This document shows positions 1 through 7,630 of a stretch of DNA of 64,000 nt, one piece after another. Each line of letters opens with the position of its first letter. Positions within the stretch are counted from its first letter, which is position 1. The notes beneath the pieces were generated by a model. The model did not search any database. It was given only the letters and a program-made list of their open reading frames with translations, and was not told where the DNA came from. The DNA is from Acidovorax sp. (GTDB lineage: Bacteria; Pseudomonadota; Gammaproteobacteria; Burkholderiales; Burkholderiaceae_C). The DNA is taken from NCBI GenBank assembly GCA_031277855.1, contig JAITLO010000046.1:1-64000 (forward strand), in the 5' to 3' direction. The position numbers were made by a program, and so were the translations under genes.

Positions 1-1191
1 GGAAAAGGCTGGGGTTTTCTGGCCATGCCACGTGTGGGGCAGGAAGTGCTGGTGACCTATATAGACGGCAATCTGGACCGGCCTTTGGCGGTAGGAATTG
101 TCTATAACGGAGAAAACCCAGTTCCTTATGACTTGCCAAAGGATATTCGGTATTCGGGGATGGTTTCGCGCTCACTCAAGCATGGGCAGGTACCGCATGC
201 AAGTCAGATAACGTTTGATGACCAGCGCGGAGCTGAACGTCTGATGTTCCATGCGGAAAGAGATAAGCAAGACACCGTAGAGCGCAGCAGCTCGGCTGCA
301 GTGGGGAACCACCAAAATATTCATGTCGGCAGTGTGCTTACCTTGACCACGGGCCTGCCTATTTCAAGTTCGCCTGCGCCTGCCTCTTCTACCTCGGTGA
401 GTAGCTCTGTTGACGGTGTCAAAAGCTCGGTCACTGGACAAAGTACGTCGCTGACAGGGATGGTGGTTAGCCTGACTGGGGTACGTTTCTCGTTCACAGG
501 TTTGTCAGCCAGCTTTACGGGAGTTAGCACCTCTTTTATCGGCTTGGAGACAGTGTTTGTGGGCTCGGACACTTCGTTTGCTGGAGCGAAGAGCAAGTTT
601 CGCGGTTTACGAACGGCATTTACTGGGGTGAGTTCGTCCTATACGGGGGTGAAGTCCTCGATAACGGGGACATCCACCAGCTTCACGGGAATCTCGAGCT
701 CTTTGACAGGGGTTTCCTCGAGCGTGACGGGGAGCAGTATGTCCACGACAGGGATTTCTAGCTCCATGACTGGGGTAAGCGTGTCAATGACTGGCATGTC
801 CCGTTCTATGACAGGGGTCTCTTTTTCAAGCACAGGACAAAGAACCAGCGAGACGGGCATGTCGATCAGCTCCACAGGGAGCTCTACCAGCCAAACAGGT
901 GTTTCAGTCAGCATGACGGGTGTCTCGACCAGCACCACAGGAACCTCGGTTTCCATGACGGGAACCTCGACGAGCACCACGGGAACTTCAACGCGCATCA
1001 CCGGCACTGCATCCCAAACCGTCGGGACCTCTACCAGCACCGTTGGCAGCGAGACCTCCATCACAGGAAGCTCTACCACGAGCAAGGGGTCGTCTGTCAG
1101 TAGTACGGGAAGTGAGAATGCGAACGTTGGAACCAAGGTTTCCTACACGGGGGTCAAGCAATCCAAGGTAGGGATGGAGATCAAGCAATGA
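1..1191 (+). CDS. vgrG: VgrG spike protein of the T6SS, C-terminal part (5' truncated by window edge)
   Basis: VgrG forms the trimeric puncturing tip of the type VI secretion needle. The frame is open from base 1, so the first ATG at 25 is internal: the upstream codons read GKGWGFLA and continue into MPRVGQEVLVTYIDGN, the conserved gp5-like OB-fold of VgrG. The SQITFDDQRGAERLMFHAE stretch marks the passage into the spike stalk. From residue 125 (counted from the ATG at 25) to the end the protein is 37 perfect seven-residue units of the form xxxSxTG, then MEIKQ and the stop. Family members usually carry an eight-residue stalk repeat (VGxxxxxx), so the length of the unit is unusual. No toxin domain follows. 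The next gene starts 11 bases downstream. Confidence 0.93.
   Translation, partial: GKGWGFLAMPRVGQEVLVTYIDGNLDRPLAVGIVYNGENPVPYDLPKDIRYSGMVSRSLKHGQVPHASQITFDDQRGAERLMFHAERDKQDTVERSSSAAVGNHQNIHVGSVLTLTTGLPISSSPAPASSTSVSSSVDGVKSSVTGQSTSLTGMVVSLTGVRFSFTGLSASFTGVSTSFIGLETVFVGSDTSFAGAKSKFRGLRTAFTGVSSSYTGVKSSITGTSTSFTGISSSLTGVSSSVTGSSMSTTGISSSMTGVSVSMTGMSRSMTGVSFSSTGQRTSETGMSISSTGSSTSQTGVSVSMTGVSTSTTGTSVSMTGTSTSTTGTSTRITGTASQTVGTSTSTVGSETSITGSSTTSKGSSVSSTGSENANVGTKVSYTGVKQSKVGMEIKQ
397..1173 (+). repeat. 37 tandem 21-bp coding repeats (seven-residue VgrG stalk units)
   Basis: The 777 bases are exactly 37 units of 21 bp. Every unit ends in a glycine codon, and most end in Thr-Gly with a serine at position 4. 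Units are degenerate at the DNA level, which points to old, selected protein repeats and not a recent slippage array. The regularity also creates long open frames on the opposite strand. Confidence 0.9.
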
Positions 1192-1201
1192 GGAGCGTTG
1201 C

Positions 1202-3451
1202 ATGAGAGCCATCAAACCTCAGCAGGCGCTGATTCATACAGCGCCCACGCAGTTTGGTGTCCAGGCCGTGCTGGGGGTGTCTGTAGGGTGCGGCTTCAGG
1301 TTGAGTGATCCCCGTGTGTTGCTCCATGAGGCTGGTATCTGGCAGGCTTTCACTGGTGCGCCTATGAGCACTCCCATCATGGACGCGTGTTTGCCTAAGC
1401 AGCAGGCGGAGTGGCTGCTTGCCGGGCATGCGACATATATGGCCAAGCCGCATGAGGCTATGGCCCGCGTTGACTGGGAAGCCAAGGTCAAACTACAGGG
1501 CGTTACCAAGGCGGTCAGTTGCTGCGCGGAGGCGATGGCTTGGCAGGAAAATGCCGATGCATTGACGCAATACCGCGCGAGTTTGGCCATGGACTATTGC
1601 CATGCAATGAAGGATTTCCGCGGCAAACGCAATCCCGTGGGCATGGAGGCGCCAGGCAACTTGCAACTCATGGGCAAGTTTGGCCCTGTAGCCGATCCAT
1701 TGGCCGCAATGGGGCCTATGGAGGCGCAATGGGCTGCGCGCGCCGATCTCGCGCCAAGGCGATCTGCATTGCGTGACCCCTTTGGGCGTGATGGCTCCCA
1801 TATGGGCTGGCCCATGCCTATGGACTTGCGTTATTTCCAGTTGGCACCTGCAGACCAGCGTCTCCATGCCGAGCAATGGTCTTTGGGGGCAGACTTTGAG
1901 CTCTGGGGCTTCGGGTCACACGCTCAAGGATACAAGGGGCGGCTTCCACGTCTGCAGCCGCAGTGTTTGCTGCGCAGGCGTCATCAGTCCGAGTTAGAAG
2001 AGCTGACGCTGAAGCAGCAGACAGTCTGGTTTCTTCCAGACCACGATATGGGCGTGCTTTGGTGGCATGGCATGGTGGACTTGGACTGTGTGTTGTCGGA
2101 TGAAATAGAGCTGGGTGTGCTGGCATTGCGTGAGCCAGAGCATCTGTTGCCGAGGGAGCAACTTTTACAGGTCATGTCGGCACGCTCTGGCCGTGATTTG
2201 GGGGATGTGGCTGGGCTGAGGGATGCAGATTTGCTGCCGGAGCGTTCACGAGGGTGGATTTGGGATTTGGTTCTGAGCGCAGAGGACCACCCAGGGCTGC
2301 GCTCACAACCACTTTCCTATGAGGCTTTGCAGGCCAGAGTCGATGCGTTCGAGGCGGTGCTGCAGCAAACCCATGGCAATGCGCAGAAGGCACAAGAGAT
2401 GCATGCGCGAATGGCGGAGCAGCCATGGAAGCAGGCCGAGGCTTTGGACCAAGGCAGAGTCTTGGAGGACTGGCCCTCCCTCCTGCTGCAGGGGAACGGC
2501 AGCACGCAAAAGAATTTGTATATCGATAGCGCCAAGTTAGCGGACATGGCTTTTCATGGCGTGCATTTGCTGCATTCGCGCTGCAGAGGGGCAAGTCTGA
2601 GTCAATCCGTGTGGAGTGATTGCTGTTTTGAAGGTGTTGAATTCGCGCACTGCGACTTCCAAAACAGCGAGTGGAAAAACTGCAGCTTTGTGCGCTGCAG
2701 ATTCGTGCAGATCGATATGGCGGGTGCCTATTTTTCCGGTTGCAGTTTCAAAAGCAGCACCTTCGATGCATGTCTGATGGAGAGCACTGGCTTTACCTCG
2801 GGAAAGTGGGAGCAGCTCAGTTTGCAAAACATGCGTGGCAATAGAGGTCGGCAGCACACCATGCAATGGGATGGCGTTAATTGGCTGGATTGCGAGATGT
2901 CATATATGCGTTGGCAAGACATGCATATCAACAACTCAGGTGCGGTCCGCTGCAAGCTCGCTCATCTGTCGCTGCAGGAATGCAAGCTACAACGTTTTAG
3001 TGCGGTGAGTTGTGACCTTCGCAGCAGCCACTGGCTGGCCTGTGCAGGTGTTTCGGTCAACTTGGCAGAGGGCTCGGATATGGGCGAGGCACGACTCAGC
3101 GAATGCTGTTTGGACAATACCAGCTGGGTTGATATCAGGGCTGAGGGGATACAGGTCGAGCACAGCAGTTTGCAACCGTTGTTTGCCCAAAGACTCCAGG
3201 CTCGAGGCAGTAAATGGCAGCGCTGCATTCTGAGTGAATCGAACCTCATGCATGCCGATTTGAGTGGCTCGGTGATAGAGGCCTGTGCATTGAAGAATGC
3301 CAATCTCTATGGGGCAGATTTGCGCCAGAGCAAGATCACACACAGCAATCTCATCAGCCTGCAACTGGGCATGGCTTATGGTGCACAAGCGGTGCATGGA
3401 TACGGCAATTTATGCGCTGCGATGCAGCTGCTGCCAAGGAGGCAGGCATGA
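1202..3451 (+). CDS. DUF2169 adaptor with C-terminal pentapeptide-repeat domain (T6SS)
   Basis: A 749-aa protein. The N-terminal third matches DUF2169, a T6SS adaptor/chaperone family that helps load PAAR-like proteins or effectors onto VgrG (family knowledge). Seen motifs include FTGAPMSTPIMDACLP, followed by a DUF2169-like core to about residue 330. A linker at about 365-440 leads to right-handed beta-helix repeats from about 440 to 735, with runs such as CDFQNSEWKNCSFVRCRF and a classical ADLSGS / ANLYGADLRQS end. Many cysteines occupy the repeat positions. The start has GAGGAG a few bases upstream. It follows vgrG directly and overlaps the next gene by 4 nt (ATGA), so it is translated as part of one operon. 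Confidence 0.88.
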   Translation: MRAIKPQQALIHTAPTQFGVQAVLGVSVGCGFRLSDPRVLLHEAGIWQAFTGAPMSTPIMDACLPKQQAEWLLAGHATYMAKPHEAMARVDWEAKVKLQGVTKAVSCCAEAMAWQENADALTQYRASLAMDYCHAMKDFRGKRNPVGMEAPGNLQLMGKFGPVADPLAAMGPMEAQWAARADLAPRRSALRDPFGRDGSHMGWPMPMDLRYFQLAPADQRLHAEQWSLGADFELWGFGSHAQGYKGRLPRLQPQCLLRRRHQSELEELTLKQQTVWFLPDHDMGVLWWHGMVDLDCVLSDEIELGVLALREPEHLLPREQLLQVMSARSGRDLGDVAGLRDADLLPERSRGWIWDLVLSAEDHPGLRSQPLSYEALQARVDAFEAVLQQTHGNAQKAQEMHARMAEQPWKQAEALDQGRVLEDWPSLLLQGNGSTQKNLYIDSAKLADMAFHGVHLLHSRCRGASLSQSVWSDCCFEGVEFAHCDFQNSEWKNCSFVRCRFVQIDMAGAYFSGCSFKSSTFDACLMESTGFTSGKWEQLSLQNMRGNRGRQHTMQWDGVNWLDCEMSYMRWQDMHINNSGAVRCKLAHLSLQECKLQRFSAVSCDLRSSHWLACAGVSVNLAEGSDMGEARLSECCLDNTSWVDIRAEGIQVEHSSLQPLFAQRLQARGSKWQRCILSESNLMHADLSGSVIEACALKNANLYGADLRQSKITHSNLISLQLGMAYGAQAVHGYGNLCAAMQLLPRRQA

Positions 3452-4560
3452 ATCTGCATTTGCAAGGCCTGCCCGATGCGCGCAAGTTGTTGGCCGAGCT
3501 GCCGGCAGGGCCTCAACTCACGGAAAAGCAGTGCTTTGAGGGGCAGGTGTTCCAGGACGCGCTGGTTTATGCGGAATTTCGCGACTGTACTTTCCGTAAC
3601 TGCACCTGGAACGCTAGCTTGAACAAGGTGCGCTTTGTGCGTTGTCGCTTTGAGAATCTGCTCTGGACAGACTCCAGTCAATGTGATGTGAGTTGGGAAG
3701 ACTGCCAAATCACCCATACGAAATGGCTGAATTACAAAGTCCTTCGGCCCTTGTTCAGCCGGTGCGAGATAGGGAACTGTGCGCTGGAGGGCTGCGATCT
3801 GGACTTCGCCACGCTCTCACATACGGCATGGCGTGACACGGTGTTTTTGCATAGCCGGCTGGTGCAATGGGTCGCTTCCAGCGGGAGCTTGAGGGGCGTC
3901 AAATTTCAGGGTGGAGCGCTTCACGACGTGACCTGGGCCGATTGCCAGCTGCATGGCATCAGCATGCAAGACATGGAGATGGTGCGAGTGACCTGTGCGC
4001 AAAGCGAATGTGCGCAGCTCTTGGTGGAAGACTGCAAAGGCAAAGGTAATCGCTGGGTCGCATGCACGCTGGAGCAGGCTTATTTTGTGCGCTTGCAGTT
4101 TGCGCAGTGTGCATGGTCGCAAAGTCAGTGGAGCACGGGCGCATTTGTTGAATGCGTATTACCGCATGTCACTTATGACGGTTCACAGCTGAAGGAAGTC
4201 CATTGGCAGGGCAATACGCACTGTACAGCCCCACTTTTTGATGAAGCTGTGTTGCAGGGGTGCAGCCTGCATGGCACACAAATGCCTGGCATGTCTTTGC
4301 GCAGGGCGCAACTGAACGATGTGGACTTGGGGGAGCTTTATGCCCCCGGGCTTGATGCGAGGGGAGCTCAGCTGAACAGAGTGCATATGGGGGGGGGCGA
4401 TTTCAGCCGTGCCGATCTGACAGGACAGGCAGAAAAGCAGTGGTTGGGGGCCCGGTTGGCAGGGGCCCGTTTCCATGAAGACGCAGAACTGAATGATGTG
4501 CAGTGGTGGGCCAGGTTCGCTCCCGGGCCACAGAAAAAGGAGCAAGGCAATGCGGCATGA
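3448..4560 (+). CDS. Cysteine-rich pentapeptide-repeat protein (T6SS cassette)
   Basis: A 370-aa protein made almost wholly of pentapeptide-like repeats that should fold as a quadrilateral beta-helix. Units include FRDCTFRNCTW and FVRCRFENLLW, with cysteine at many stacked positions; the last part has canonical ADLTGQ-type units. No catalytic motif is visible. The start at 3448 is chosen because AAGGAGG lies just upstream and the ATG overlaps the stop of the DUF2169 gene (ATGA). An ATG at 3412 in frame lacks this site. It resembles the C-terminal domain of the preceding protein, so the two probably arose by duplication or form a shared structure. Role inferred: structural or adaptor part of the VgrG/PAAR tip. 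Confidence 0.82.
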   Translation: MNLHLQGLPDARKLLAELPAGPQLTEKQCFEGQVFQDALVYAEFRDCTFRNCTWNASLNKVRFVRCRFENLLWTDSSQCDVSWEDCQITHTKWLNYKVLRPLFSRCEIGNCALEGCDLDFATLSHTAWRDTVFLHSRLVQWVASSGSLRGVKFQGGALHDVTWADCQLHGISMQDMEMVRVTCAQSECAQLLVEDCKGKGNRWVACTLEQAYFVRLQFAQCAWSQSQWSTGAFVECVLPHVTYDGSQLKEVHWQGNTHCTAPLFDEAVLQGCSLHGTQMPGMSLRRAQLNDVDLGELYAPGLDARGAQLNRVHMGGGDFSRADLTGQAEKQWLGARLAGARFHEDAELNDVQWWARFAPGPQKKEQGNAA

Positions 4561-5176
4561 GCAGCTTCTTTCCGATATCGACACTGCTGAGCAGGCGCGA
4601 TGCGGACAGCGTGATGCAACGACCGAGTCCAAGGGGGAGCTTTTGAGGTTGATGAACATATCCACCGAAGCGCGGCAGTCGGACTCTGCGGTCTGCATGG
4701 TGGTGGCCAGGCTGGGGCTTGAGTTGCCAGGGCCGGCTTGGCGTGTGCTGCTTGGAAGAGAAGAGCGCTTGGTTCAAAGGGCCGCCAGCTGTCTGCTACT
4801 GCCTGGCAGCGGAGATTTGGTCCAGATTCTGACGCAGGGTGACTCCGCCTGGATATTGGCAGTCCTGGAGCAAGGGCAGCCCCAAAAGCAAGTGGCACTT
4901 GATTTTGGCGACGCCGCAGTACGTATGAGCGCGAAGCAGCTGGACTTTGTGGCTGAGCAGCGCATTACACACAAGGCTCATGAGTTGAGCAGTGTCTCCA
5001 TGGCGGTTAGAGAGGTGACCCAGGAACATTGCGCCTATGTGAAACAGGCTTGCATTGTCCAAGCCGGTTCCATGCATGTCGATGTGGATCAGCATTTGAG
5101 GATTCACTCCAGTCTGGCAACGGTGATGGCAGATGCATTGCTGAAGCTCGATGGCGCGCAAATCCATATGGGCTGA
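4550..5176 (+). CDS. DUF3540 domain protein (T6SS cassette)
   Basis: A 208-aa protein with the DUF3540 pattern: a central segment with SCLLLPGSGDLVQI and a C-terminal half with HKAHELSSVSMAVREV and CIVQAGSMHVDVD, a repetitive beta-rich stretch reminiscent of a VgrG stalk. DUF3540 genes are found beside DUF2169 and DUF4150 genes in T6SS loci; their exact job is not established. The ATG at 4550 has AAGGAG upstream and overlaps the previous gene by 11 bases. No signal peptide or membrane segment is visible. Confidence 0.85.
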   Translation: MRHEQLLSDIDTAEQARCGQRDATTESKGELLRLMNISTEARQSDSAVCMVVARLGLELPGPAWRVLLGREERLVQRAASCLLLPGSGDLVQILTQGDSAWILAVLEQGQPQKQVALDFGDAAVRMSAKQLDFVAEQRITHKAHELSSVSMAVREVTQEHCAYVKQACIVQAGSMHVDVDQHLRIHSSLATVMADALLKLDGAQIHMG

Positions 5177-5192
5177 AAAAAGGAGGGAAAAA

Positions 5193-5579
5193 ATGTTTGC
5201 CAATTGCCAAGCAGGAGGTCAGGACCTCGCACCTGCAGATGTTTGCAAAACGCCACCTTTGGCGATTCCTATCCCGTATTCGAACACTGCCAACGGAAAT
5301 GAAGCGATTCCGAACAATCCCATGATCATCTGGGTCGGAGGGCCGGTTCACAACATGAACACGGAAATTCCAGTGACCCATAACGATGAAGGTGGCTCCA
5401 TGGGAGGCGTGGCATCTGGAACCGTGGCTTCGCGTTCCAAGCATGTGACGGGGGTGAACTACATCCTCATCAATGGCTCTCCGTTGACGCGCATGACATG
5501 TGTCAACCTGCCCAACAACCAGAACACCAACGGCAGTCGAATCAGTCCTAGCCAGACCAAGATCTTGGTGTTGGGTTGA
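5193..5579 (+). CDS. DUF4150 PAAR-like spike-tip protein (T6SS)
   Basis: A 128-aa protein of the DUF4150 (PAAR-like) family, which caps the VgrG trimer and can carry effectors. Seen features are MFANCQAGG at the N-terminus, IPIPYSN, a GGPVHNMNTEIPVTHNDEGG segment and SPLTRMTCVNLPNNQNTNG near the end, all typical of the family. There is no extra C-terminal domain, so this is a tip without a fused toxin. The start at 5193 has AGGAGG upstream and follows the DUF3540 stop by 16 bases. Together with the preceding genes it completes a VgrG-adaptor-tip cassette. Confidence 0.88.
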   Translation: MFANCQAGGQDLAPADVCKTPPLAIPIPYSNTANGNEAIPNNPMIIWVGGPVHNMNTEIPVTHNDEGGSMGGVASGTVASRSKHVTGVNYILINGSPLTRMTCVNLPNNQNTNGSRISPSQTKILVLG

Positions 5580-5595
5580 GCATGGTGGATGCGCA

Positions 5596-6156
5596 ATGAC
5601 TAGCGTTTATTTCACCCGTTCGCTGCTGCTGGCGACGACGCTATTGCTGCTTCAAGGCTGTGGCGTGTTTCGAAACCCTGTGGATATTCCCGCAGATGGC
5701 ATGCGTGCTATCAGGCGTGATCGCGTGGTGAATGTGACGCTGATGGGCGGAACTGCGCTTAACCCTGGACGTGGCGCCGCTACGAGGCCAGTCCAAGTGT
5801 GTGTGTATCTCGTTGCCAATGAAAACTGGAATCCGGGGTCTTGGCTAGAGGAAAAAAAGTGCAGCAGCTCCAGCTTGGACTCACATTTGTTTGCGGCTGA
5901 ACGCCGACTTTTGTCCTCGGAGCAAGCCCAGCAAGTCACCCTCAAGATGCCGTCTGATAAGGATGGCTGGGTGCTGGTGGATGCAGATTTTGGCTCACCA
6001 GCTCCTCAAGGCTATGAGTCCCTTCGGCTCAAGACTAACTCGGGCGAATTTAGCTTTCATGTGGTGGTGCTCAACGGCACAAGGATTGTCGATGGCATGG
6101 TCCTCAGAAAGCCGACAACACCTGCCCCCCCCGCGCCGCTGTCAAAACGTCGCTAG
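5596..6156 (+). CDS. tssJ: T6SS outer-membrane lipoprotein TssJ
   Basis: A 186-aa lipoprotein. The N-terminus is a signal peptide with a lipobox L19-Q20-G21-C22, so the mature protein is lipid-anchored. The body fits the TssJ/VasD beta-sandwich (Asn-Val-Thr-Leu strand, QVCVYLVANENW, a loop rich in serine, and a VLVDADFG strand). TssJ anchors the TssL-TssM complex to the outer membrane. The ATG at 5596 is chosen because it gives a short, correct signal peptide; the upstream in-frame start would add an unlikely arginine-rich extension. It lies 16 bases after the DUF4150 stop and before tssK, the usual order. Confidence 0.9.
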   Translation: MTSVYFTRSLLLATTLLLLQGCGVFRNPVDIPADGMRAIRRDRVVNVTLMGGTALNPGRGAATRPVQVCVYLVANENWNPGSWLEEKKCSSSSLDSHLFAAERRLLSSEQAQQVTLKMPSDKDGWVLVDADFGSPAPQGYESLRLKTNSGEFSFHVVVLNGTRIVDGMVLRKPTTPAPPAPLSKRR

Positions 6157-6200
6157 ACCTTGATTGAGTGCACCGACCTTGATCCCAAAGAAAGGAAAAG

Positions 6201-6272
6201 ATGATGAAGAAGGTAGACAGGCAAGGCAGGCCATATAGCAAGGCTGTGCAACGTGAACAAGGTGCGCTATGA
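6201..6272 (+). CDS. 23-codon mini-ORF overlapping tssK start
   Basis: ATG-ATG start with AAAGGAAAAG directly upstream, a stronger ribosome-binding site than tssK itself shows. It encodes a basic 23-residue peptide (MMKKVDRQGRPYSK...) and its stop overlaps the tssK start as ATGA. It could couple tssK translation, be a remnant of a lost gene, or be a real micropeptide. I recognise no family. Confidence 0.4.
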   Translation: MMKKVDRQGRPYSKAVQREQGAL

Positions 6273-7630
6273 GCCAGGTCAGTTGTAACCGTGTGGCTTG
6301 GACTGAAGGCATGTTGATTGAGGTCCAACATTTTCAGCAGATGGAACGCTCGCTAGAGCACCAAATGAGCATGCGCTCAGCCATGGCCAGCAATCACCTC
6401 TGGGGATTTTCCAGAGTAGAAATTGATGAAGAGTCCTTGGGGCTAGGGCGCTTGGGTCTTCGTTTTGCCAAAGGCATTTTCCCGGATGGAACGGCTTTTT
6501 CCATTCCCGACTCCGAGGCCTTTCTGGAATACCTCGATATAGAGGAGGCCCAGCCTGGCGATATTTTTTGCCTGGCTGTGCCGCGTGCTTATATGGGGCA
6601 TAACGAAGTGGGCTTTGGCAACCATGCACGAGGAACACGTTATGCAACCCAGACGATTGAGGTGTCCGATGTCAACATCGGGCTGGATGATCTCGGCGGC
6701 AACAAGCGCGTGAGCATCACAGCGTGTACTTTGAATATGCGCTTGTGTATGGAGAAGCAGCTGCGTTCGGACGAGACTTTTTTGCGTATCGCACGGCTGC
6801 AAGGCCGCAACGGGAGCCGGTCACTTGAGCTGGATACCCGGTATATCCCACCGTTGCTAGATGCCAGGGCACATCCTGCATTACAGGCGCTTTGCCATGA
6901 GCTCCAGAGCGTGCTGCAGCTGCGCTTGGGGACGCGCGCAGGCCCTAGGTTTTTGTCTGCAGGCTCAGGTGTTGCCGAGTTGCTGGAGATTCTCATGGTG
7001 CAAAGCCTGTCTGAATACAGGCTCCGATTGCGCCATCTCAATGCGTTTTCTCCACTGCCGCCTTCGCTTTTGTTTGTCGAAATGATCGGACTCTTGGGAC
7101 GCTTGTCAGTGGTGCCCAGCGTAGAGCAGGAAATAGAGGATGCAAGCTGGCATTACGAACATGATGACTTGCAGGGAAGCTTTGAGGGGCTTTCCAGAGC
7201 CTTGAGAAGAGCGCTGGCCTTGGTGATTGAGACGCCTGTGGTTGTGCTGCCTTTCGAGAACCAGGGCGACGGCTTTTATCGCTGCGTCGTCGATCCGCAG
7301 TGGAAGCTGCAGAAAATGGTTTTTGCATTCTCGGCAGACGTGCCTTCTGAAGCCCTCAGGGTGAAGCTGCCTCAACAGCTTAAGTTGGGGCCTGTAGAAA
7401 AAATACAAAGCCTGGTCGATCTGCAACTGCCAGGAGCACGCTTGCACTCTGTGCCTGTCACGCCAAGACATGTGCCTTATTACGCACAAAGTGTTTATTT
7501 TGAAGTTGAGTCGACAGACCCCTACTGGAATTCAACCATCCATAGCGCTGCCATGGCCTTGCGTGTGGTGGGGGACTTTCCCAATCTGAAATTTGAGGCC
7601 TGGGGGCTGAGAGAGGGCAAAGTCGCATGA
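6269..7630 (+). CDS. tssK: T6SS baseplate protein TssK
   Basis: A 453-aa cytoplasmic protein of the TssK/ImpJ/VasE family, which links the baseplate to the TssL-TssM membrane complex. The N-terminus VAWTEGMLIEVQHFQQMERS is the family signature (normally W..GM.L.PQHFQ). Length agrees with the family (about 440-450). No membrane segment. The start overlaps the upstream mini-ORF by ATGA and its own stop overlaps tssL by 4 nt, so expression is probably coupled through the tssJ-tssM block. Confidence 0.93.
   Translation: MSQVSCNRVAWTEGMLIEVQHFQQMERSLEHQMSMRSAMASNHLWGFSRVEIDEESLGLGRLGLRFAKGIFPDGTAFSIPDSEAFLEYLDIEEAQPGDIFCLAVPRAYMGHNEVGFGNHARGTRYATQTIEVSDVNIGLDDLGGNKRVSITACTLNMRLCMEKQLRSDETFLRIARLQGRNGSRSLELDTRYIPPLLDARAHPALQALCHELQSVLQLRLGTRAGPRFLSAGSGVAELLEILMVQSLSEYRLRLRHLNAFSPLPPSLLFVEMIGLLGRLSVVPSVEQEIEDASWHYEHDDLQGSFEGLSRALRRALALVIETPVVVLPFENQGDGFYRCVVDPQWKLQKMVFAFSADVPSEALRVKLPQQLKLGPVEKIQSLVDLQLPGARLHSVPVTPRHVPYYAQSVYFEVESTDPYWNSTIHSAAMALRVVGDFPNLKFEAWGLREGKVA

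Noticed and set aside
321..1136. Long open frames on the minus strand of the vgrG tail
   Set aside because: They arise because the 21-bp repeat keeps antisense frames open; no ribosome-binding site and Pro/Val-repeat composition only.
397..1173. CRISPR-like or minisatellite array
   Set aside because: The units are contiguous, in frame and degenerate, with no unique spacers; they are coding repeats.
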